A DNA stretch of 64,000 nucleotides, taken from positions 310,001 through 374,000 of the forward strand of contig NZ_SDWT01000002.1 of assembly GCF_004137255.1 (NCBI RefSeq). Reading direction: 5' to 3'. The translations under genes were made by a program, and so were the position numbers. Numbering within the stretch: position 1 is the first letter of the stretch; the number at the start of each line of letters is the position of its first letter. Below, piece after piece: positions 38,408-45,991 of the stretch. The notes below the pieces were generated by a model. It saw only the letters and a program-made list of their open reading frames with translations. It was not told where the DNA came from and did not search any database. The DNA comes from Nocardioides oleivorans. Lineage in GTDB: Bacteria; Actinomycetota; Actinomycetes; Propionibacteriales; Nocardioidaceae.

Positions 38408-39712
38408 GTGCGCACCACCGCGTCGATCCTGCACCTGGACCTGGACGCCTTCTTCGCCGCCGTCGAGCAGCGCGACAAGCCGTCGCTGCGCGGCAAGCCG
38501 GTCATCGTCGGCGGCACGGGCGGCCGGGGCGTGGTGTCGACGGCGTCCTACGAGGCACGCAAGTACGGCGTGGGCTCGGCGATGTCGGGTCGCGAGGCAC
38601 GGGCCCGGTGCCCGCACGCGGCCTTCCTCAGCGGGAGGTTCCACGCCTACCGCGCGACCAGCAAGGCGGTCATGCAGGTGCTGCGCGACCTGTCGCCCCT
38701 GGTCGAGCCGCTGTCGCTCGACGAGGCGTTCGTCGACCTCGCCGCCGCCGGGCTGCCGGACCTCGACGTCGCCACCGTGACCGAGGTCGGCGAGCAGCTG
38801 CGTGCGCGTGTGCACGACGTCACCGGCGGCCTCACCGCCACGGTCGGGATCGCCTCGTCCAAGTTCCTCGCGAAGGTCGCCAGCGAGCTCGACAAGCCCG
38901 ACGGCATGACGGTCGTGCCGCCCGGCACCGAGCTCGACCTGCTGCGCCCGATGAACGTCACCGTCATCCCCGGAGTGGGCCCGGCCACCACCGAGCGGCT
39001 GCGTCGCGCGGGCATCCACACGATCGCCGACCTCGAGCTGGTCAGCGAGGACGAGCTCGTCCGGCTGCTCGGCCAGGCCCACGGCTCCGGCCTCTGGCAG
39101 CTCGCCCGCGCGCAGGACCACCGACCGGTCCTCGCCGAGCGCGAGACCAAGTCGGTCAGCGTCGAGGGCACCTACGACAACGACCTCACCGACCGGCGCC
39201 TGATGGAGGGGCTGCTCACCCGGCAGGCGCGGGAGGTCGGCGCGCGGATGCGCAAGAACGGCTACTCCGGCCGCACCGTCACGATCAAGGTGCGCCTCTA
39301 CGACTTCACCACCCTCAGCCGGTCGAGCACCCTGCCCAGCCCGACCGACGACGGCGGCACGATCGGCCGGGTGGCCCGGTCGCTCCTCGGCGACCTCGAC
39401 ACCACGGGCGGCGTGCGTCTCCTCGGGGTCGGCGTCTCGGGGCTCGCCGACTGGGTGCAGGAGGACCTGTTCGGCGACGAGCCGGACGCCGACGAGGCCG
39501 ACGAGGTCGTGCTCCCCGAGCCCCCACGCCGCACCTGGCCGCCCGGTGCCGACGTCGTCCACGACGAGATGGGCGCCGGCTGGGTGTGGGGCTCGGGATC
39601 CGGCGTGGTCACCGTCCGCTTCGAGACCGCCGACACCCCGCCCGGACCGGTCCGCAGCTATCGCGCCGACGATCCGGCGCTCCACCGCTACGAGCCCCCC
39701 GCCGAGGACTGA
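38408..39712 (+). CDS. dinB: DNA polymerase IV (Y family)
   Basis: A 434-residue translesion polymerase. The palm has LHLDLDAFFAAVEQRD near the N-terminus and SLDEAFVDL for catalytic acids; the thumb HhH is IPGVGPATTERLRRAGI; and a little finger domain follows. The C-terminal ~80 residues are an extension with WVWGSGSGVVTVRFE. No canonical clamp-binding sequence (QLSLF-like) is obvious except DLFGDE. I chose the GTG at 38408 (RTTASILHLDLD) over a TTG at 38396. I see no clear SOS box upstream. Confidence 0.9.
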   Translation: MRTTASILHLDLDAFFAAVEQRDKPSLRGKPVIVGGTGGRGVVSTASYEARKYGVGSAMSGREARARCPHAAFLSGRFHAYRATSKAVMQVLRDLSPLVEPLSLDEAFVDLAAAGLPDLDVATVTEVGEQLRARVHDVTGGLTATVGIASSKFLAKVASELDKPDGMTVVPPGTELDLLRPMNVTVIPGVGPATTERLRRAGIHTIADLELVSEDELVRLLGQAHGSGLWQLARAQDHRPVLAERETKSVSVEGTYDNDLTDRRLMEGLLTRQAREVGARMRKNGYSGRTVTIKVRLYDFTTLSRSSTLPSPTDDGGTIGRVARSLLGDLDTTGGVRLLGVGVSGLADWVQEDLFGDEPDADEADEVVLPEPPRRTWPPGADVVHDEMGAGWVWGSGSGVVTVRFETADTPPGPVRSYRADDPALHRYEPPAED

Positions 39713-40558
39713 CTAGACGACGCGCAGCTCGACCTCGTCGCCCGGGCGCAGCTGGGCGCACAGGTCGAGGTCGTCGTCCTCGACGACCGCCACCACCGGG
39801 TAGCCGCCGGTCGTCGGGTGGTCGGCGAGGAACACGACCGGCTGCCCCGACGGCGGCAGCTGCACCGCTCCGAGCACGATGCCCTCGCTCGGCAGCTCGC
39901 CGGCGCGTCGTGGCACCCGAGGGCCGTCGAGCCGCAGGCCGATCCGGTCGCTGTCGGCGGCGACGGCGTACGTCGCTCCGTCGAGCGCGGCCCACGCCTC
40001 CGCGTCCATCCAGTCGGCCCGCGGACCGCGGGCGAGGCGCACCACCCGCCCCGGCCGCCGTACGACGACCACGTCCGGCGGCTCCGGCAGCACACCGGGC
40101 ATCCCGAGGGCCAGCGCCTGCCCGGCGGCCAGCCGGGGTGGGCCCACCCAGGCGAGGGTGTCGGTGGAGCGCGAGCCCAGGACGGGCGGCACGTCGACGC
40201 CACCGGCGAACGCGACGTAGGACCGCACCCCCGAGGTGGCGGGCCCGACGACGACGAGGGTGCCGGCGGGCACCGTGACGGGGGCGCCGTGGGCGACGGC
40301 GCGCCCACCCGCGCGGACCTCGCACGGCGCTCCGGTGACGGCGAGCGTCACCGCGCGCCGGGTCCGCACCGTGATGCCGCCCATGGTGGTCTCGATGACC
40401 GCGTCGTCGGGCGCTCCCCCGACCAGGCGGCGCGCGAGCGCCGCAGCGCCACGGTCGAGCGCGCCGGCCCGGGGCACGCCCAGGTGCGCCCAGCCCCGGC
40501 GCCCGCGGTCCTGGAGGGTCGAGAGCGGGCCGGGGTCCACGACCTCGACACCGCTCAC
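39713..40558 (-). CDS. pxpC: 5-oxoprolinase subunit C (biotin-dependent carboxyltransferase-like)
   Basis: A 281-residue KipA/PxpC subunit. It begins VEVVDPGPLSTLQDRGRRGW and contains GVPRAGALDR and GPRADWM, typical of the AHS2 domain. With PxpA and PxpB it cleaves 5-oxoproline to glutamate using ATP. GTG start at 40558 overlaps the pxpB stop by 4 bases (GTGA). It abuts the dinB stop on the other strand. Confidence 0.9.
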   Translation of the reverse strand: MSGVEVVDPGPLSTLQDRGRRGWAHLGVPRAGALDRGAAALARRLVGGAPDDAVIETTMGGITVRTRRAVTLAVTGAPCEVRAGGRAVAHGAPVTVPAGTLVVVGPATSGVRSYVAFAGGVDVPPVLGSRSTDTLAWVGPPRLAAGQALALGMPGVLPEPPDVVVVRRPGRVVRLARGPRADWMDAEAWAALDGATYAVAADSDRIGLRLDGPRVPRRAGELPSEGIVLGAVQLPPSGQPVVFLADHPTTGGYPVVAVVEDDDLDLCAQLRPGDEVELRVV

Positions 40559-41157
40559 CCGGCCACCTCGAAACGCACCCGGGTGCCCGGCGCGAGGAGC
40601 GCGGGCTGCGGGAGGTCGGCGTCCCACAGCACGACGTCGGTCGTGCCGACGACCAGCCAGCCGCCGGGCGAGGCGGACGGGTAGATGCCGCACCAGGTGT
40701 CGGCCAGGGCGACCGAGCCCGGCGCCACCCGGGCCCGCGGCGACTCCAGCCGCGGGACGGAGCGCTCGGCGGGCAGGCCGGACAGGTAGGAGAACCCGGG
40801 GGCGAACCCGCTGAAGAGCGCGACGAGCTCGAGGGAGGTGTGCAGCGCCACCACCTCGTCGGCCGAGCAGCCCCAGTGCGCGGCGACCGCCTCCAGGTCG
40901 GGGCCGTCGTAGGTCACCGGGACCCGCACGACCGGCCCGCGTGCCGGCGGGGCGTCCCGGGACCAGTGCGGCAGCGCCGCCGCGACCTCGGCCGGGTCGA
41001 CGCCGTCGAACAGCACGGTGGTCGCGGCCGGCACGATCTCGTCCGCCGCCGGGCCGCTCTCGCGCGCCCACGTCGCGAGCGACGCCGCCGTGACCGCGTC
41101 CTCGACCTCCACCAGGCACGCACGGGCACCGACGCGGACGAGGTTCACGACGACCAT
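40555..41157 (-). CDS. pxpB: 5-oxoprolinase subunit B (KipI-like)
   Basis: A 200-residue AHS1/KipI subunit. It shows VPVTYDGPDLEAVAAHWG, FSGFAPGFSYLSGLP and the AGSVALAD-like loop (APGSVALADTWCGIYP), characteristic of the cyclophilin-like AHS1 domain. Partner of PxpC, with which it overlaps by 4 bases. The pxpA gene is upstream but separated by 377 bp including a terminator-like hairpin. Confidence 0.9.
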   Translation of the reverse strand: MVVVNLVRVGARACLVEVEDAVTAASLATWARESGPAADEIVPAATTVLFDGVDPAEVAAALPHWSRDAPPARGPVVRVPVTYDGPDLEAVAAHWGCSADEVVALHTSLELVALFSGFAPGFSYLSGLPAERSVPRLESPRARVAPGSVALADTWCGIYPSASPGGWLVVGTTDVVLWDADLPQPALLAPGTRVRFEVAG

Positions 41158-41534
41158 TGTTCACCTGCGCGCGGTTGCGGGCGCCGGGGCGGTCTTGGCA
41201 TGGTCGTGGGCGAAATGGGTGAGGGGCTCCCGACGGTATGAGCGTCAGGAGCCCCTCGTTTCGGTCGGGATGGTGACGTCCGACCCATCTCACCGGCCTT
41301 CCGGTCCCCGCCGACCCCGTCACCGGGCCTGCGCGGCGAGCAAGCTCGCCGGGTGGAACTGGTCGTCCGATTCGATCCCCGATCCCGCCGAAGCGGTTCC
41401 GGTAGGGAGAGTTCTATGTGGCGCGGGCCACAGCGCGCAAGGGGTCCGGACGACAAACCGCGGGTCCCACAGGGTTCCCCACAGAAGTCGTCACGTTGTC
41501 CACCGACCGGCCCCCGCCCTCCACAGCGCGCGGG
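41158..41534. other. Gap between pxpA and pxpB
   Basis: This 377-bp stretch has no convincing gene. It holds the hairpin at 41221-41257 and, near its pxpA end, two single-mismatch versions of the actinobacterial DnaA box (TTGTCCACC at 41496; the other lies just inside pxpA at 41541). A promoter for pxpBC on the minus strand is expected but could not be assigned. No tRNA-like fold is convincing. Confidence 0.5.
41221..41257. terminator. Strong hairpin between pxpA and pxpB
   Basis: A perfect 10-bp outer stem (41221-41230 with 41248-41257) continues, after one C/A mismatch, with 4 more pairs and a 7-base loop. The sequence could end the pxpA transcript before pxpB, or serve as an attenuator. 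Confidence 0.75.
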
Positions 41535-42251
41535 TCAGCCTGTGGACGACCAACAGGTCTCGACGGTGAGCCCCGCGGCCGCCAGCGACCGTCGTACTGC
41601 GCGCGCCGCGTCGACCGCCCCCGGCGAGTCGCCGTGCACGCACACGGAATCGACCGACGCGCTGAGCTCGACGGCCCGGCGGGCCACCTGCGCCGGGTCG
41701 GAGACGAGCGCTCCGGGCTGGTCGCGCGGCAGCAGCCCACCGCTCGCTGCGTAGCCGCGGTCGGGGAACCCCTCGAGCCGCACGCCGCGACCGCGGCCTG
41801 CGGCGAGCCGGAGCAGCAGCGAGCCGGGCATGCCGAGCACCGGCAGGTCGCCGGAGCCGTCGAGCACGGCCTGCGCCTGGACCTCGTCGACCGCGACCCG
41901 GTGGTAGAGCGCGCCGTGCGGCTTCAGGTAGACCACCGCCCCGCCCTCGGACGCAGCGATCTCCGACAGCACCCCCACCTGCTCGGCGACCTGCTCGCGG
42001 AGCACGTCGGCGGCGACGTCGAGGGCGACCCGGCCGAAGCCCGCCCGGTCGTCGTAGGACACCTGCGCGCCGAGCGCCACCCCGCGCCGTACCGCCTCGG
42101 CGCAGACCGCCCGCATCACCGCCTCGTTGCCGGCGTGGAAGCCGCACGCCACGTTGGCGCTGGTGACCACCTCGAGCAGTCCGGCGTCGTCCGTGACCTC
42201 CTCCCCCAGGTCGGCGTTGAGGTCCACGTGACGGGGATCCGAGGAATGCAT
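41535..42251 (-). CDS. pxpA: 5-oxoprolinase subunit A (LamB/YcsF family)
   Basis: A 238-residue LamB/YcsF subunit. Signature residues are HVDLNADLGEE, SANVACGFHAGN, YLKPHGALYH and VCVHGDSPGAV, which fit the family's metal/substrate site. It supplies the hydrolase function with PxpB/PxpC. The ATG at 42251 is chosen because the family begins only a few residues before VDLN. Divergent from sigB. Confidence 0.9.
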   Translation of the reverse strand: MHSSDPRHVDLNADLGEEVTDDAGLLEVVTSANVACGFHAGNEAVMRAVCAEAVRRGVALGAQVSYDDRAGFGRVALDVAADVLREQVAEQVGVLSEIAASEGGAVVYLKPHGALYHRVAVDEVQAQAVLDGSGDLPVLGMPGSLLLRLAAGRGRGVRLEGFPDRGYAASGGLLPRDQPGALVSDPAQVARRAVELSASVDSVCVHGDSPGAVDAARAVRRSLAAAGLTVETCWSSTG

Positions 42252-42361
42252 GTCCCCAGTGTTCCCGGGCACCCCCTGAGAAGTCCCTGAGAGTTCGCGA
42301 TTCGTGCAACTCACGGGACCACTGGCTCGTCAGTGGAAGTGAAGGCACCGAACATCCGATC

Positions 42362-42388
42362 GGGAACACCGCATCGAACACTGGTGTT
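42362..42388 (+). promoter_or_regulatory. SigR/SigH-type ECF promoter of sigB
   Basis: GGGAAC at 42362-42367, an 18-base spacer, and GTT at 42386-42388 match the GGGAA(T/C)-N18-GTT pattern used by SigR (Streptomyces) and SigH (mycobacteria). It lies 49 bp upstream of the sigB-type gene. In both model groups the same class of gene is under such thiol-stress sigma factors. Confidence 0.72.
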
Positions 42389-42437
42389 GGACAAGGTGTG
42401 CGACACGGGGTGGTCGCACGAGACGCAGGAGGACCAG

Positions 42438-43400
42438 ATGAGCACCGCACAGGCCAAGCGCACCACCACCACTCGTGAGATCGAGGGCCGCGACAGCGTC
42501 GGCCTCTACCTCGACGAGATCGCTCGCACCCCGCTCCTCGACGCCGAGACCGAGGTCGAGCTCTCCAAGACCATCGAGGCAGGACTGCTCGCGCAGCACC
42601 TGCTCGACACCGGCCGGGTCGGCCGCAAGAAGGGCGGCGCCCCGATGAGCGCCAGCGAGGCCGAGCTCGAGTGGCTCGCCGAGCAGGGCCAGCTGGCCGT
42701 CGACCGCTTCATCGAGGCCAACCTGCGCCTCGTCGTGTCGATCGCCCGCAAGTACGGCCGCTCGCAGATGCCGATGCTCGACCTGATCCAGGAGGGCAAC
42801 ACCGGCCTGATCCGTGCCGTCGAGAAGTTCGACTACACCAAGGGCTACAAGTTCTCGACCTACGCCACCTGGTGGGTCCGGCAGGCCATCACGCGCGGCA
42901 TCGCGCAGCAGGCCCGCGTCGTGCGGCTCCCCGTCCACGTGGTCGAGGAGCTCAACCAGGTCGGCAGCGCCCGTCGCACGCTCGAGCGCCAGCTAGGCCG
43001 TGACCCGGAGCCGCAGGAGATCGCCACCGAGCTCGGCATGGACATCGACCGCGTCCTCGACCTGATGAGCTGGGGACGCGACCACGTCTCGCTGGACACC
43101 CCGGTCGACGAGGACGGTGACACCTCGCTCGGTGACCTGATGGCGCAGGAGACCTCCCCGGGTCCCGACCTCAACGTCCTCGACGCCGAGGCCAAGCAGC
43201 GCCTCGAGGACCTCGTCGGGATCCTCGACGACCGGTCGGCCGACATCGTCCGGGCCCGCTACGGCCTGGCCGACGGTCGCCAGCACAAGCTCGCCGACAT
43301 CGGTGCCCGCCACGGCATCTCCGCCGAGCGGGTCCGCCAGCTCGAGCGGGAGGCCCTCCAGAAGCTCCGCCGCGCCGGCGACCCCGACCTCGCCGCCTGA
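42438..43400 (+). CDS. sigB: Group 2 sigma-70 factor (SigB/HrdD-like)
   Basis: A 320-residue sigma factor close to the principal one but lacking the long N-terminal tail. Region 1.2 is DSVGLYLDEIARTPLLDA; region 2 has [18 protein letters not shown] and [15 protein letters not shown]; region 4 ends in ADIGARHGISAERVRQLERE. The ATG at 42438 has a perfect AGGAGGA 10 bp upstream; an upstream in-frame GTG would include the promoter. Expected roles are stress or stationary-phase transcription. Preceded by an ECF-type promoter. Confidence 0.93.
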   Translation: MSTAQAKRTTTTREIEGRDSVGLYLDEIARTPLLDAETEVELSKTIEAGLLAQHLLDTGRVGRKKGGAPMSASEAELEWLAEQGQLAVDRFIEANLRLVVSIARKYGRSQMPMLDLIQEGNTGLIRAVEKFDYTKGYKFSTYATWWVRQAITRGIAQQARVVRLPVHVVEELNQVGSARRTLERQLGRDPEPQEIATELGMDIDRVLDLMSWGRDHVSLDTPVDEDGDTSLGDLMAQETSPGPDLNVLDAEAKQRLEDLVGILDDRSADIVRARYGLADGRQHKLADIGARHGISAERVRQLEREALQKLRRAGDPDLAA

Positions 43401-43410
43401 CGACACCTCC

Positions 43411-43445
43411 ACAGCCGCCGGTCCCCTCGTGGGGCCGGCGGTTGT
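43411..43445. terminator. Terminator after sigB
   Basis: CCGCCGG-t-CCCC pairs with GGGG-CCGGCGG around a TCGT loop, extended by aca/tgt. One bulged T. It is between the convergent sigB and GH3 genes and probably stops sigB transcription. Confidence 0.8.
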
Positions 43446-43503
43446 GTCATGTCCGGTCGCTGGACGGGCAGCCGGGGGCGTGACGTCCCGGACCGGTGAC
43501 GGA

Positions 43504-44826
43504 TCAGTACGCCGCGGACTCCAGGTCCGCGCTCGCAGCCTGCGCCCGCTCGACCACGTCGTCGGGCACCGGCCGTCGCGCTGCCACCCTGGCCTGCCAC
43601 ATCTGCACCGCGACCACGCGGGCGGCGGCCTCCTCGACGCGCTCGCGCGAGATCTCGCCCGAGGTGATGGCGTCGACGATGATCTGGTGGGTCGTGGCGT
43701 TGTCGACCGGCATCAGCAGCAGGTCGGCTCCGGCCTGGAGGGCCTGGAGCGCGGGCGTGGGACGACCGGCGACGGCACCCATGCCGAGTGAGTCGGTGAT
43801 CGTGACGCCCTCGAAGCCGAGGTCGTCGCGCAGCATCGAGTAGACGGGTGGCGCCATGCTCGCGGGCACGTCGGGCGCGATCGCGGTGAGGTCGAGGTGG
43901 CTGAGCATCACCGCGGGTGCGGCGTGCTTGATCGCCGACTCGAACGGCGGCAGGTCGTGCTCCTCGATCTCGGCGAGCGTCGAGTCGACGAGCGGCAGCG
44001 TGTCGTGGCTGTCCTGGGTCGCGGTCCCGTGGCCCGGGAAGTGCTTGACCGTCGACACGACGCCGGCGTCGTCGTAGCCCTTGATCGCGGCCCCGACCGC
44101 CTGCGAGGCGACCTTCGGGTCCATCGACGGCGAGCGCGCACCGATCGTGGGGTCGGCGGCGCCGATGGTGACGTCGGCGACCGGGGCGAAGACCCACGTG
44201 AAGCCGAGGTCGCGCAGCTCGAGCCCGGTCGCGAGCGCAGCCGCGCGGGTCACCCGCCGCCCGAGGCGTGCGTCGGCCTGGACGGCGAGCCCCGCGGACT
44301 GGAAGTGCGGGAAGTCGGTGGCGATGCCGCGCAGGTGCGAGACGTAGCCACCCTCCTGGTCGACGCCGATCACCGGCGGGAAGTCGCGGCCGTCGGCGGC
44401 CGAGGCGTCGGTGATGGCCTGCGTCGTCGCGAGGACCTGGTCGCGGTCGGTCACGTTGTCGGCGGTGACCGACACCCCGGCGAGGTGGAGGTCCTTCACC
44501 ATCTGGGCCGGGACCGAGGGGTCCGTACCGTGGTAGCGGCCCACGATGACCTGTCCGGCGAGGCGGTCCGGCGTCCAGGTGCTGACCAGCGCCTGCGCCT
44601 GCTCGAGCTCCCCGACGGTCGGGCCCCACGACGTCGGGGTGTCCGGGTCCACAGGCGTCTCGGTGGCGCTCGCCGTGCTGCTCGGAGCGCCGGGCGACGC
44701 ACTGTCCGACGAGCCCGCGGGCGTCGTGCCCGGGCTCGAGCCGAGGCTCGCGCAACCCCCCGCCAGGAGGACCGCTGCCGCCGCCACGGCCAGGCGAGGG
44801 GCCAGGCGGGGACGCAACGTGAGCAC
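43504..44826 (-). CDS. GH3 beta-N-acetylhexosaminidase lipoprotein (NagZ-like)
   Basis: A 440-residue GH3 enzyme, lipid-anchored by lipobox LAGGC (C25), with a Ser/Thr/Pro linker. NagZ-type motifs are visible: VKHFPGHGTATQDSHD for the general acid His/Asp loop and TITDSLGMGAV with the Asp nucleophile. It likely removes GlcNAc from peptidoglycan or chitin fragments outside the membrane, which fits the chitinase elsewhere in the window, though they are not linked. GTG start at 44826. Confidence 0.9.
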   Translation of the reverse strand: MLTLRPRLAPRLAVAAAAVLLAGGCASLGSSPGTTPAGSSDSASPGAPSSTASATETPVDPDTPTSWGPTVGELEQAQALVSTWTPDRLAGQVIVGRYHGTDPSVPAQMVKDLHLAGVSVTADNVTDRDQVLATTQAITDASAADGRDFPPVIGVDQEGGYVSHLRGIATDFPHFQSAGLAVQADARLGRRVTRAAALATGLELRDLGFTWVFAPVADVTIGAADPTIGARSPSMDPKVASQAVGAAIKGYDDAGVVSTVKHFPGHGTATQDSHDTLPLVDSTLAEIEEHDLPPFESAIKHAAPAVMLSHLDLTAIAPDVPASMAPPVYSMLRDDLGFEGVTITDSLGMGAVAGRPTPALQALQAGADLLLMPVDNATTHQIIVDAITSGEISRERVEEAAARVVAVQMWQARVAARRPVPDDVVERAQAASADLESAAY

Positions 44827-44866
44827 GCCCGGAGGCTACCCGCCGGGACCCGACGAACCAGAAACG

Positions 44867-45460
44867 TCAGGCGCGCGCCGCGAGCTCGGCGTGGATCTCC
44901 GCGACCCGGGCCCGGAGCTCGTCCAGCGTGCCCGTGTTGTCGATCACGTGGGTCGCGATGGCCCGTCGCTGCTCGCGGGTCGCCTGGGCGGCGATCCGGC
45001 TCTCCGCGTCGGCCAGCGACCAGCCCCGGTCGCCGACCATGCGGGCGACCTGCACGTCCTGCGGCACGTCCACGACGACCACGGCGTCGAAGGAGCCCGC
45101 TCGAGCGCCCTCGGCCAGCAGCGGTATGTCGTGCACCACGACCGCGTCCGCGGGAGCCTCGGCCTCGAGCTGCGCACTGCGCCGGTGGACGAGCGGGTGG
45201 ATGATCGCCTCGAGCCGCTTGCGCGCGTCGGGGTCGGCGAAGACCAGTCGTCCCATCGCCGGCCGGTCGAGGTCGCCCTCGTCGGTCAGCAGCTCCGCGC
45301 CGAACTCCGACACCACGTCCGCCAGACCGGGCGTGCCGCGCGCGACCACCTCGCGGGCGATCAGGTCGGCGTCGACGACGACCGCTCCGAGCTCGGCGAA
45401 CAACGCCGACACGGTGCTCTTCCCCGAGGCGACGCCCCCGGTCAGGCCGACACGGATCAC
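44867..45460 (-). CDS. coaE: Dephospho-CoA kinase
   Basis: Last step of CoA synthesis: phosphorylates the 3'-OH of dephospho-CoA. The 197 residues include P-loop GGVASGKST, VVDADLIAREVV, HPLVHRR and DIPLLAEG, all CoaE hallmarks. It lacks the C-terminal UPF0157 fusion found in mycobacteria. GTG start at 45460 overlaps the MarR-gene stop by 4 bases, so expression is coupled to the regulator. Confidence 0.94.
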   Translation of the reverse strand: MIRVGLTGGVASGKSTVSALFAELGAVVVDADLIAREVVARGTPGLADVVSEFGAELLTDEGDLDRPAMGRLVFADPDARKRLEAIIHPLVHRRSAQLEAEAPADAVVVHDIPLLAEGARAGSFDAVVVVDVPQDVQVARMVGDRGWSLADAESRIAAQATREQRRAIATHVIDNTGTLDELRARVAEIHAELAARA

Positions 45461-45909
45461 AGTTCCTCCCCCACGACGACGGTCAGGATCTCGTGGAGCG
45501 TACGACGCTGGTCGGGCGTCAGCACGTCGAGGACGTCCGCGGACGCCCGGCGTCGTACGACGTCGACCCGGGCGACCAGGTCGCGACCGGCCTCGGTGAG
45601 CGCGAGGATCGTCGCTCGACGGTCGGTCGGGTCAGGGGCCCGTCGGGCCCAGCCGCGCTCCTCCAGCGCGTCGGCCACCTCGGTCGCCGACCGCGGCGCG
45701 ATGTGGAGCTCGTCGGCGAGGGCCGACGGACGCATGCCGTCGGGCCGCGACGCGAGCACCCGCAGCGCCCGGGACTGCGACGGCGTCACCTGCCAGTGCG
45801 AGAGCGCCTCGAGATGGGCGCGACGCACACGGCGGGCCACGGCCATGACCAGGTCGCCGGTCTGCGCCTGCGCGGGGTCGGGAGAGTCCACGGGAATACA
45901 TCCTGCCAT
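45457..45909 (-). CDS. MarR-family regulator
   Basis: A 150-residue winged-helix regulator. The recognition part is MRPSALADELHIAPRSATEVADALEE (in pieces) and the wing is RRAPDPTDRRATILALT. It lies divergent from an ABC exporter, with overlapping palindromes in the gap, so it most likely represses both the exporter and its own operon with coaE. ATG at 45909. Confidence 0.88.
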   Translation of the reverse strand: MAGCIPVDSPDPAQAQTGDLVMAVARRVRRAHLEALSHWQVTPSQSRALRVLASRPDGMRPSALADELHIAPRSATEVADALEERGWARRAPDPTDRRATILALTEAGRDLVARVDVVRRRASADVLDVLTPDQRRTLHEILTVVVGEEL

Positions 45910-45921
45910 GGTGTAGTTGTT

Positions 45922-45943
45922 ACCTCATGGTGAGGTTACCTCA
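45922..45943. promoter_or_regulatory. Overlapping MarR-type operators
   Basis: ACCTCA-TGG-TGAGGT (45922-45936) and TGAGGT-T-ACCTCA (45931-45943) are two perfect inverted repeats sharing one half-site. They are 13 bp upstream of the MarR start and ~50 bp upstream of the exporter ATG. A further ACCTCA starts at 45943. Confidence 0.78.
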
Positions 45944-45991
45944 CCTCAACCGATCTTCACGTCCGATCTTCCACAGAGAGGAGCTGGTCGC

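Noticed and set aside
35749..40278. Forward open frame of about 1500 codons over the ligase, DUF4192 and dinB genes
   Set aside because: It lies antisense or out of phase to three well-supported genes and has shadow-type composition.
41340..41400. tRNA-like stem sequences between pxpA and pxpB
   Set aside because: Short complementary pieces exist, but no cloverleaf with a T-loop GTTCRANNC and acceptor stem can be drawn.
41416..41754. Small forward ORF with GGGAGA before its ATG, overlapping pxpA
   Set aside because: Most of it is antisense to pxpA, and the Pro/Arg-rich product lacks any recognisable pattern.
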